A stretch of DNA of 32,240 nt, taken from NCBI RefSeq assembly GCF_008831285.2, contig NW_022205144.1, forward strand, positions 1-32,240, in the 5' to 3' direction. The stretch comes from Nymphaea colorata. Its lineage: Eukaryota; Streptophyta; Magnoliopsida; Nymphaeales; Nymphaeaceae. The notes under the pieces are model-generated. The model worked only from the letters and a program-made list of their open reading frames with translations. It was not told where the DNA came from and made no database searches. Positions 1 through 10,500 of the stretch are shown in pieces. The stretch's first letter is position 1, and each line of letters begins with the position of its first letter. The translations under genes and the position numbers were made by a program.

Positions 1-784
1 AAAACAAAAAAAAAACGCGTATTTTTCGTCTAAAGGCAATTTGTATTTCGCAGTGGCATCATCTGTAATTTTTGGAAACTTTTAAATGGTAGTAAGTAAA
101 AAAGGAATAAAACGTAAAGGTTCAAAGCTTTCGGCAGCATTTATAGAGTTTTTCGACAGAAGGGGGCGGACGAGTTTTTAGAGTTTAGGGTTTTCAGATT
201 TGGGAACGGTGAAATCCCGGGGATTTCCGATTTCGGGCGAGGTTTCCGACATCAAATTCTCCGGCGGAGCAGACCGGCGTCTTCTTTTTTGTGTCGAGTT
301 GCAGTTTCCGGCACCGTGCAGACCTTCGACAGCTTTCCGGCACCGTGTAGACCTCCGACTGCTACATCCGACCACGCTCTCGTGCTCAGGTAGGCTTTCC
401 GTTAGATTTTTAGTCCATTTTCATATGTGCGTTGGACATTTTGACTTTTTGTTTACGTCCGTTAGTTTCTAATTTTTTTTTTTTTTGTTTTCGATCGATT
501 AGTTTCAAGTTTTTGTTTTCACTCAATTTGCATACGTCTGTTGGTCGTCTACTTTATAGTTTATAGTTTATACTATATACCTCTTGTTTCAGTCTATTTG
601 CATATGTGTTTAAGCAATTGTCTATCGCTGTTAAACTTTGTAGTTTGTACGTTTCTTGCTTTGTGGAATAGTTTTGTTTTCAGTCGATTCGCGTATGTGC
701 TTAGGCAATTGTATGTCGCTGAAATGACGGTCAGATTTTATGGCTTCAGGACCTCAGTTGTTTGATACTTGACAGCTGCATAAA
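1..784 (+). promoter_or_regulatory. 5' leader of the hAT transposase relic, with a probable untranslated exon and intron
   Basis: No convincing protein lies here. A donor-like site (CAG followed by GTAGGC, intron starting near 390) and an acceptor-like site (TTGACAG, intron ending near 775) would remove about 386 T-rich bases and place an untranslated exon (about 180-389) just before the ATG at 785. The intron interior has long T runs, as plant introns do. This is inferred from splice-like motifs only. I did not find the element's terminal inverted repeats, so its left boundary is unknown. Confidence 0.35.
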
Positions 785-2892
785 ATGCCTAGAGGGAAGG
801 ACATGTTTTGGTCACATGCAACTCAAAGCGATGATGGGAAGTTGATTTGTGAATTTTGTTCTGAGCAATATGCCGGAGGAATTACACGATTTAAGTATCA
901 TTTGGCTGGACTTCATGGCAATGATGCTGCTCCATGTCCTAATGTGCCTGAAAATGTCAAGCAAAGGGCAATCATAGCTTGTGGAGTTATTTCTGACAGA
1001 CCCATGAAGAAGGGGAGAATGCAAAGTGGAAGTGAATCACATTCAAGTGTAGGTTCATCATCTTCAGGCAGCAATTTTTTTTGTGGAACTTTGTCTGAGG
1101 GAGGAACAGGACAAGGCAACAACAAACAATTCCAGGCATGATGAAAAAAGTAGAAAAAGATTTTGTGGATAAGCTTCTACTGAAAGGTATTGTAATGAAT
1201 AACTTGCCTTTCAACTTGCTTCAATCAGTGGATTTCAAAAATTTTGTTGCTGCTGCTACAAACTTTGGACCAGGGTACATTCTCCCGAGCTCTGAAACTA
1301 CTAGATGAAGCAAGAAAAGATGCTCTAGTATATGTTGATGAAATGAAGAAAACATGGACAGAATCTGGATGCACAATTATGTCTCATATTTGGAAAGACA
1401 CGATTAGAAGCAAGTTCTATATAAACTTATTGGTGAGCTCTCCAACTGGCACCGTATTTTGGAAGGCAAGTCAAGTTGAAAAAGGCCCTAAAAGTGCAGA
1501 ATTTATAGTTGATTTTTTATCTCCAACTATAGAAGAAATTGGGGCAAACAATGTTGTACAATTGTTACCGATAATGGAAGCAATTATAGAAAAGCAAAAC
1601 GTATTCTTGAAGGAAAATATCCAAACATTTTTACCACATCTTGTGCTGCCCATTGCATTGACTTAATGCTTGAAGACATTGATAGTTTAGAAGATGTGAA
1701 AAATATCATGTGCAAAGCAAGGCAGGCTGTCAAGTTCTTATATAATAAGCAACATGCTTTAGATATAATGAGAACTTATACAAAGGGAAAGGAGTTGAGG
1801 AGGCCCGGTGTGACTAGATTTGCCTCTCAATTTATTTGTTTGGATTCCATCTTAAAACAAGAAGAGGGCCTGAAGTTTATGGTTGCCTCCAATGATTGGA
1901 GACATGTTGAAAACACTGAAAAAAATGATGCAAAAGAACTTACAAGGCTCATTCAAAATGAAGATTTTTGGAGAAAGGGAAAAGAAAATAATAAGGTTTG
2001 TTGAACCATTAGTGAGAGTACTTAAGATGGTAGATGGGGAAGGAGCCACTATGGGCTATTTGTATGAAGCACTTGATAGAGCTAAAGAAACTATCAAGAG
2101 TGCATGCAACAACATGAGAGAAAAATATATGCATATTGGAGTATAATTGACAAGAGATGGAACCGTAATTGAACAGTCCCCATATATGCCGCAGCAGCTT
2201 ATCTAAATCCTCATTTGTTCTGGAATAATAAATAAGGATGAATGATGAAGTTGGGAAGGTTTGGAGTTACAAAGAAAAACTTCTTGTTCCTGAGGATTGT
2301 GCAAATATGTCTCTTGAATTGGCCAAATATAAACCAGACATCCATCATTATTTCGTTGTGAGCTATCCATGAATATTATTGACACTTCTCATCCACGTAA
2401 GTGTCTCACTTTTTCTGAATTGTTGATGATTGGTTAAATTTTTAATTACAAATTTTGCGACTGTATGATTCTCAATTTTGTTTGTTGTTTTTTTAAATTA
2501 TGTTAGGTGTTTGGTGGTTGATATGTGGATGTTCTGTTCCTATTCTTCAAAGAGTAGCAATCAAAATTTTAAGCCAGCCATGCAGGTGCATCAGCTTGCG
2601 AAAGAAATTGGAGTGCATTTGAAGCTGTTCATACAAAGAAGAGAAGCAATCTTTTACCATCTAGAGTAACTGATTTGTATTCATTAGAATGAACATGCAT
2701 TTGCAAAGCATGGCTGCAGAAATGGCAAACATAAATGCAGATCGAATCTATATTGACCATGTGAATCCATTTCCAGAAGCAGAAAATTTAGAGGTTGGGT
2801 TGTCTTCAGATTTAGAAGAAGAAGATGATGAAGAATGCGGACCAAGTAGAACCAATGAAGAAGATGACTCTACTTCATTGGATGAAGATTAA
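785..2892 (+). pseudogene. hAT-superfamily transposase relic (BED zinc finger, DUF659-like core, hAT C-terminal region), multiply frameshifted
   Basis: An intact relative would be a DNA transposase or a domesticated BED/DUF659 protein acting in the nucleus. From the ATG at 785, a BED-type finger is visible (CEFC followed by a helix ending in HLAGLH, about residues 24-45), then a Ser-rich linker. From about 1300 the DUF659-like core follows, including IVTDNGSNY and CAAHCIDLMLEDI at about 1560-1680 and VTRFASQF near 1810. The C-terminal region shows WWLICGCSVPILQRVAIKIL (about 2512-2571), then VHTKKRS and an acidic tail ending at the stop at 2890. The pieces are spread over two reading frames. 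Frame changes fall near 1138, 1303, 1560, 1980, 2137, 2617 and 2680, and an in-frame stop lies near 2170. A plausible intron (2397-2506) remains. With this many breaks it cannot encode a full transposase. Family assignment is by motif recognition. Confidence 0.85.
2397..2506 (+). other. Retained GT-AG intron inside the hAT relic
   Basis: The donor is CCAC followed by GTAAGTGT, and the acceptor is ATGTTAG. Removing these 110 T-rich bases joins DTSHP to VWWLICG in one frame through a split Arg codon, which restores the expected start of the hAT C-terminal region. This fit argues for a true intron inherited from an active gene rather than a chance motif. Confidence 0.6.
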
Positions 2893-5360
2893 TGCTGTAT
2901 ACAATTCTTTTCCTCGAAGCAATTATATGTGATAGTTACTGGGATGACACTGCTTTTTTTTTTCCCTTTGTGTTTGTATATGTGCCTTTTTTCCTTTCCT
3001 TGAAAGTTCACTCTTATAACACCACCACTAACCACATTGTTATCATCTTCCATTGAATTGGCTGACAATTATCAACTCCTGTTTGTGTTGGTCATTTGTT
3101 TGTTGGACTTGGAAACATAGCTTCATGGATCAATGTTAACTGAGTTACATGTCAATATTTCTAACAAAATGCAAAGCACGTGGTCAATAATATATTCCTT
3201 ATTTTTTGCAATTCATCGATATTGTTACTGTCCTGGTAGTGTCAGAACTGCAGGTGGCATTTGCTAGCTGTGACCAAGACAAACAGGGTCATCATTTACA
3301 TCTCCTGCAGTTCTAGAGAATTACTTGAATGCGGGGCACTACTATCATCCATTCTTTATGCAGTCCAGCAAGTCTTGCTTTCAATGGATGTTGATGGTGG
3401 GGAAGGTTTGTTGATTATCCACCTATTGTATTCAGGCTTTTTGATCAGTAACCAAACATTTTTTATTGAATATGCAGCAGAGAGATTTACTGCGGAACAG
3501 TCAATATTTGTCTTTTTTTATATTTAATTGTTATTATGACAGTTACAATATTCATTGTCGATTGTGTTGTTTAAAGCTTCAAATGCATATCCAGGGACTT
3601 GATCATTCATCTGTACCAATAACATTGCATAAGTTTTGCATAACATTTATTTAAATAACTTTAGAAAATTTTGCCTTATTTTTCTCATTTGGTAAACTCC
3701 TTTGCTGCGAAAAACAATTATGCGACACAACTGAAGACAAGCACCCAGTTACATGCTTAGTTCATTCATGAACAAAGAAGGGCTTAAGTTGCCCGGAAGA
3801 AAATATTTCGAACACAGATTAGCATTTTGTTTAGCTGAATTGAGCTGATCAGCAACCAGCTGTTGAGTTCATGGCATTTTTCACTTTCTGCAAAAGCAAT
3901 GTGTGGCCAAAGAAAGTGCTTCATCCACCTGTTCAGGGGCTGAACTCGAATACAAATCAAGTCGAAGATTGTGTCTCTTTATTGGCATAATATGATAATC
4001 TGCCTAACCCACCTTGCTTATATTGGCTGCTAGAAGAGCAAGCATCTGTACATGGGTGGAATGCCTGGCAAGGGTTGTTCAACATTTAATGCGCAGAACA
4101 GAAAGCGTTTGGTTTGTTTCGAGCATCTTTTCACCTGCTTACAATCAGGAAGACTACTTAGAACCATCGACCTAACATGGCACAAAAATATTCAGTTGGT
4201 AATGGTGGTCCAATTGATATACATCGCCGATATGTACGATGATGAGATGCATCAAATCACATGGAAACGAATCATATAGAAAAATGTATAGACTTGCTGT
4301 AGGTTGGCTCTTTCCAGTCTGGCTTGAAGCGTGGTTGGAGTCATTAATAAGATACAACTATAGAGAGGGAGAGCTTTGGCGGGCCATGAAGAAGGCCACG
4401 GAAAGAAAGAGAGACTGTGCTCTGGTGGGCCATTAAGCCACCACTCAGAGCCCTGAATTTCCACAAGGGCCCATGGAAGAACCTCCCCTATCTAGTTGTT
4501 CTTTCCAAGTAAAACCTTTTCCTCATCTTAGGCAATTTCTAAATTTGAGCATTCTATTTTCCTTTTTGCCAATTCCTGATTTACTTTTCTATTTATGACA
4601 AAGGGGGAGTGTATGATCAAGAATATTACGGCATTTTACTTGTGATTTTACGTGGTGGAATGTTATAATATACATGTCACCCTCACTATGTCCAAGTCAA
4701 CTGTAAATGTTTAAAAATGTGTGCATATGACTTCTCGAACCAACCGACGAACCATACTTTTTGTCAAACTTGTAAGGCCTTTTTAGTCTTGAAACTTCTG
4801 CTTTTTCCCCATTAATTTTAAGAACTCCCATGCCACTAACTCAAATAGAAGATTGATGAAATTTAGAAAACCAGAAAGGTATTTGAAAAAATTGTTAAGT
4901 GGGTGATTACAAAAATATCTCCTTTGACTAGAAAAGAAAAAGTAGTAGAGAAAAAAGAAAAAAACAAGGGTTGTTGGAAAGGACATGATAAGAACTTGCA
5001 TATCAACCCGGTGATCAGTTGCTGGCGAATGAAGCAATCGTGGTCAGACAGCAAAGTAAAGAATTGGTTTGGAAGTTTGGGTTCTATTTCCTTACAAATG
5101 TTTGTATCTGTTACGCGGTCTCGATTGATCTATTTGAAACTGCAGTGAGTAATGTCAACTGAAACCTCTATTTCAAATCAGCTGGTTAACGTTGTGGTTG
5201 GATGGCTTTTTTCTTTATTATTATGCATCACTAAAACCATCACAAAAAGTGAATTTTGTCGCTACAAGCCATGGTCAAGTAATTGGTCATTTCCAATATA
5301 TCTTTTGTGACAGTTTTTATCAATGTAAAATAAATAAAACCATTCGACCATAGAAGTCAC
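2893..5360. other. Non-coding stretch, no supported gene
   Basis: Short ORFs here have no recognisable domain and look like chance frames in AT-rich DNA. The first few hundred bases may be 3' sequence of the hAT relic. Near 4603-4615 a purine run (AAAGGGGGAGTG) resembles the polypurine tract before a Copia 3' long terminal repeat, but I found no matching repeat pair or coding domains. Around 5228-5310 the words AAAACCATCACAAAA and TTTTGTGACAGTTTTTAT form a loose inverted pair, perhaps an old small DNA transposon. Confidence 0.4.
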
Positions 5361-5378
5361 TGGTTGATTTCAATTATT

Positions 5379-5416
5379 CTCTCTCTCTCTCCCTATATAT
5401 ATATACACACACACAT
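5379..5416. repeat. Compound microsatellite (CT)n(TA)n(AC)n
   Basis: Three adjoining dinucleotide tracts: CT to about 5391, TA to about 5404, then AC. Nothing further is supported in the surrounding 5417-6260, where short ORFs show no domain. Confidence 0.85.
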
Positions 5417-6261
5417 GCCTTCGAAGAAACGGTACTCTTCATCCAATTCTTTGACAATCCATTCAGTTGAACAAATGATCTTGTGTGGAGAGCCTGCGGC
5501 GGCTGAACCAATTTACAACACGATTTCACATATCTCCATTGGTTATCAAATGTTTGATACAGTGTAATATGTGATACAACTTTTTATTTATTTTGCTAGT
5601 TGTCCCGAACCAATTATAAGATTCCTCTTCAATCGACGTTTGTAAGTTCATATCTATGATGGTGCCACGTGTGCGGGCACGCGCACGCTATGACCATTTG
5701 TCCATGAAATTTAGTTGGATTTCTCTTTCATACTTACTTTTTTCCTGGAAGTTAACTCATCATTATCAATGTGATCTACAAGGCACCTAAAAGCGCCCCT
5801 TCCTAAGTTGGTCACATGTGAACGAGTTAGCTGTCTCAGTCACATAAAGCATAAGTTTTTCCCTTCTCTTCTTTGGACTCAAGGTGTCAAGTGTCAACAG
5901 CATGTGGGTTTGTCTCTGGACACATGTGAATTTATTATAAAACTGAAGACATGTGAATTTCAACTTAAACAAATCCTTTGTTATGGAACTAAAACCGGTG
6001 AATTTAAACGATATGTTCCGGATTCAATGTTCAGACAGCATAAGTTGGCCTCCAAATGCAGCACCCACGCTAATATCGGCAAACATCCATGATGAAAATG
6101 GATGATGGGGTTCTCAGATCTTGAGAATATGATTTGCCATACTATGGAACTGCTCATATCTTTTCAAGGTGAACAAAGTACTTGTAAATTCCTTATTAGA
6201 CATTAATGTTCCAAATGCACCAAATCTCTCAGATGAATGATGATTTGAAGAGCTTTCTCAA

Positions 6262-6755
6262 GGGGTAGTGTGAATATTTGCAATGTTCCCTGTTATACGT
6301 GGATGATCAGAACTTCTGCACCATCAAGCCATGAAAGCGTAAGAGTTGGTATTCAAGTGCCACCAAATTTTATGCAGCCTACAAGGCTAACTTTTTTTTT
6401 TTCATGGACAAAATGCATCATCTATCATGCAATAATATTTATTCTCTATAATATTCAAGTCTAAATCCATCTGATCACTTTGGTCTATTGGCCAGATCGG
6501 GAATGCTGAACATTGATCAATAAATTCAAAGGTTTACCAATTAAAGGATGGCTTTTCGAGCTGTTTCATCTCTTTTACATGGAACAAATAAATATAGAAT
6601 TAAATCAAATTTCCAAAATACCCTTCTAGAAATTATCATGTAGTCTTTGAAACTCATTAATTAGTCGTTTTATTGAAGAAAATAGTTAAAAAAAATCACT
6701 TTGGATTCATCCAGTTCTGGACATCACCTAGAGATTCATTGTCACGAAAGTTCAC
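6262..6755. repeat. Left-arm segment of the inverted duplication (pairs with 28775-29210 and 29463-29570)
   Basis: Read in reverse complement, this segment matches the right arm with scattered substitutions and small indels. Shared landmarks include the stretch around CATGGACAAAATGCATCAT at about 6403 and the run through ATTCATCCAGTTCTGGACATC at about 6706. The pairing is interrupted in the right arm by a GC-ended insertion at about 29212-29462. No gene is visible in it. It lies just downstream of the five-exon gene's 3' end. Confidence 0.8.
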
Positions 6756-6893
6756 AAGACACTGACAAGTCCTAGCAGGCCCAAATACCATCTTATTCGT
6801 TTCAGAATAATGAAAATACAGTGACCTGCTCAGTCGGTCCAATTCAACACCGCTAGCTTAAGCACATCAAAATGGACTATGTATCTGATTCAA

Positions 6894-6895
<2 letters not shown>

Positions 6896-6971
<76 letters not shown>
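6896..6971. repeat. (TA)n microsatellite, about 38 units
   Basis: An uninterrupted TA run of about 76 bases. The long Tyr-Ile ORF over it on the minus strand is simply the translated repeat. Confidence 0.95.
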
Positions 6972-6974
<3 letters not shown>

Positions 6975-7179
6975 TTTTGGTGAATTATCCAAGTTGATGC
7001 TGATAAAATGTTTCCCATATTTAAGAAAGTTGAGATGTTCTAAGTTGTTTTCCGAAGGTTTTACCTCGTTGAAAAACATCGTTAGAAAATTGATAATATG
7101 TCGCTGCAGTAAACAACCGGATCAGCTTTCAAAAATACCCATGAGATGACATTAATCAATAACCATGTTTTTCAAGAGC

Positions 7180-7185
7180 TTTATT
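7180..7185 (-). terminator. Candidate polyadenylation signal for the five-exon gene
   Basis: AATAAA on the minus strand, about 215 bases beyond the stop at 7400-7402. It is the best-placed canonical signal I noticed. The true cleavage site is unknown. Confidence 0.3.
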
Positions 7186-7399
7186 ACTACAGCAATGTTA
7201 ATGTGAAGGGATGGCCGCAGACAGCTTCTTACATCCTTATGCTTTCTTTTCAATTATAATTCACTTTGCATGTGTAAATCGGGACGAAAAAAGTTTCTCT
7301 GTACATATTATGCTCTAGGCTTATTCACTAGACTTATACAGATCATAACATATGCTCTAGGCGTATTTCCTAAACTTATATGGATCATATTGATGCTCC

Positions 7400-7507
7400 T
7401 CACTCTGGAACTCTCCGACCATATCTTTTTGAAAGCTCCCTAATGAGAGGCTTCTCATTAGCACCATGCGGCCCATCAAAAGTATCATGCTTCGAGATGC
7501 TCTCAAC
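7400..7507 (-). CDS. Exon 5 of the five-exon gene (C-terminal 35 codons and TGA)
   Basis: The acceptor TTAATTTCAG is strong. The exon encodes VESISKHDTFDGPHGANEKP and ends in a basic KRYGRRVPE tail. Intron 4 is only 75 bases, close to the minimum usual for plants. Confidence 0.85.
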   Translation of the reverse strand, partial: VESISKHDTFDGPHGANEKPLIRELSKRYGRRVPE

Positions 7508-10500
7508 CTGAAATTAACGGATCAAAGTTACAAAACTTAGCAGGAACCAGAAAAGTTCAATGAACTATGAACCTCCACTCACCCATGTCCTAAGTGGAGT
7601 AAAGCATGCTTTAACACCTTCAAACTTTGGCTGAAGGAGACTTTTTCCTTTCACCTTAATGTCCTCGTTCTTCCCGACATAGAGAAAAAATAATGAAGGT
7701 TAAACCATCAAAACAGTAGCATAAGTACACAGGTATATTTATGCAGTACAAGGATATGAGCAAATTGCTATTCGAAGTATACACAGTTCTTGTTGTACGT
7801 GCATGCATATGACTTTATAGTTTATACCAAACCAGTACTATCAGTCTCAACAAAAATATGGTCAACGCAATTCCAAGTGTTGTATTGCATCATAAACTCT
7901 AAGAGTCTAAATAGATAGACATGTTAAGCACTGAGCTATACATAATGAAGAAACTGGCAGTGAATTGTAGGATCAATTTGAAGTTCCTAAGCAGAATGGT
8001 ATATCCATGCGTTTACTCACTAAAACATCCACAACAGAGAACTGCGTTTCTTTCCACCTTCGCAATAATTAGTTTCCTTCTCCCACAATAGAAAATGGTC
8101 ATTACGCCCATGAACGTGCAATATCCAGATATAGGTTATTCTCATGTTCCAAAATTTCAGCCTTGAGTAATGGAAACTGGACACTGTCAGACGGATTATT
8201 TAACAAATCTCACTGTATCATTCATCTAAACTTAAGATAATATGAAGACCAGTTGATTGCTGTCAAAATGAGAAACTTAAGCAATCAGCTATCTCGTTCA
8301 GAGAACAAGTTACAAAAGGTACTGCAAATTATTTCAATCTACGGCATGCGCTTCACTGGCTGAAGCACATGCCTCACAGTGGTCCACACTTGAAGCCTGA
8401 GACAAGCTTCAGGAAAAGTATTACCTTTTAGTAAAAAATTAAAACAAAGGTTCACACATGATGCGCCTAATGATAAGCAAGGCATTAATGATGACCTTTT
8501 AGGCACCTGCAAGTAGTGAGGATGACATGGTTTGCCATCCTGTCACATGCAAAAAGCCCATTTTGTGCAACAGGTGGAACCGTGGAAGTGAGCCTAATCT
8601 ATGTTTTGTACTTTTTTTTTATGCAAAATACCAACTTATTACAATAAGAAAAATAAAGAGAACAAATTTTTTTTATTTCTTCAACAATTTCATAGTTAAC
8701 AATTACGCATAGTACTTCTATTTACATGCAAAAGTAACAATCAAGTGATCTATTTTAATATATTGCATTTTAAAAAGATTAAATGGATAATCTCAAAATT
8801 TTCAAAAATAAAGAGACATGATATTTTTCTTAGAAGTTTTTTGGTGACCATCTGTAATGTTCTATACAAATTCCGAAAGAATGTTGTCACTTGCTGCATG
8901 ACAAAAGTAAAAATTATCTAAAGACCATCCAACTTTTGGATGATTTAGATAATAATGTGATGTAAATGTATTTTATTGTGCTTTTAGTTTTTTTTGTCAA
9001 GTTTTCACTATTTGTATGAATATTATATGTTTTATAATTATAATCATGAAAATTATGCCTCACCTCATGATGGACTCACTGCCTCGGTTCGCCTCATGAC
9101 ATTTAACAACATTTGTATTTATATCACAAAGCAGCATTTTATGGCATTATATCTCACTAGGGATCATGACAGTTATTCGTAGCCCTCTGACAACTGGTCA
9201 TTTAGCCTGACATTCTCCTACTCGACTAAAGAAAAATGCCTGAGCAATGGAAGGTTAGTAATGCAGATTATAGTTGACTGCTTGAACAGTAATAATATGT
9301 TGTACTTACAGATTGCAAGTCTAACTGTGAGGCAGCAAAAGCAAATGTGATAGTTGCAGCCCCAAAAACAATCATTGTAGCAACAACAAAAGCTTTTCCA
9401 ACTACAGAAAAGGAAGACAACATAAGAGACTCCCAGAGAAAATACTTCTATCCAGCTAAAATAACTAGAAAAATCATGGCTGACAGAGATTTTGGTATAA
9501 AGTTAGGGGCAAACTAATTTCACAAGAATGAAACTGCTAGGAACAATTTGTGCTATATACATTCTCCACGGACAGAAAACGTTTTCAAAGGGTCCACTAT
9601 TCTGCAGACGAAACTTATGGAGAGAGAATATTTTTCAGGAGTTCTTGCATCTAAATAGCGAATGAAGATGGTTGCATGTAAGAGTTTTCTATCCTAACAA
9701 AAACTGGTCCCACAAACGAAACTGAATTATAGGTGATTATAACCCTTGAGGAAAATAATTTAGATGACCAAGACCGTACCTGAACTAACAGATTGGTTTT
9801 TGGATATATGAAAACAATCTCTCAGTTAAAACTGGTTGACAAAACATCAGAAGTCCAAAGATTTATTGTCCTTATGGTAGGTGAGCTATGACTATGTTTT
9901 TCTTCTTTAAAAGAACATTAGGTTCCATGTAAAGAACGGATCACAACTAGCAGAAATTTCATTATGGAACCAAAGACATGTTCAAGATTTTCCTGGAAAT
10001 TAGTAGTAGAAAGTCATGCTGACAACAGATGATGAGCAAATTATTTCACTGACATGGGACTTACTTTGTGAAATTCCCTCAGCCATGGCCCTCAATTTCT
10101 TAGCATCACTATTTGTGGCCTTGTCACGCCTTAATTCGTTCGCTGTTGAGGCTGGAATTGACTGATCAGAATTGGGCAAGCTCCACCTATTAAATCATTT
10201 AGATTTTTCACATCATCAATACTTTGTGTGGCTTCATTTTGCAAACTTACTTCACCAGACTCCAGAGCTAATGATAAATAGGGAATGTGTTCACCTAGTT
10301 GATTCCAGTGATTGAAGTTAAAGCTAGTACTAAAGGGCACTACACAATTACAAATTAAATAAGGGGAACACATATTGACACTGTTCATGTAAATAGCAAG
10401 ATCAATTTAACATACTCTGTGGATGCTTTAATGGGACACATACATGTAAAACCAGTAATGGCTTGAGTAACACACTTTAAATCAGTTAAGATTGTCATTG

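Noticed and set aside
4603-4615. Polypurine tract like that of a Copia retrotransposon
   Set aside because: No paired long terminal repeats, primer-binding site or polyprotein were seen nearby.
6867-7079. 70-codon minus-strand ORF rich in Tyr-Ile
   Set aside because: It is the translated (TA)n microsatellite.
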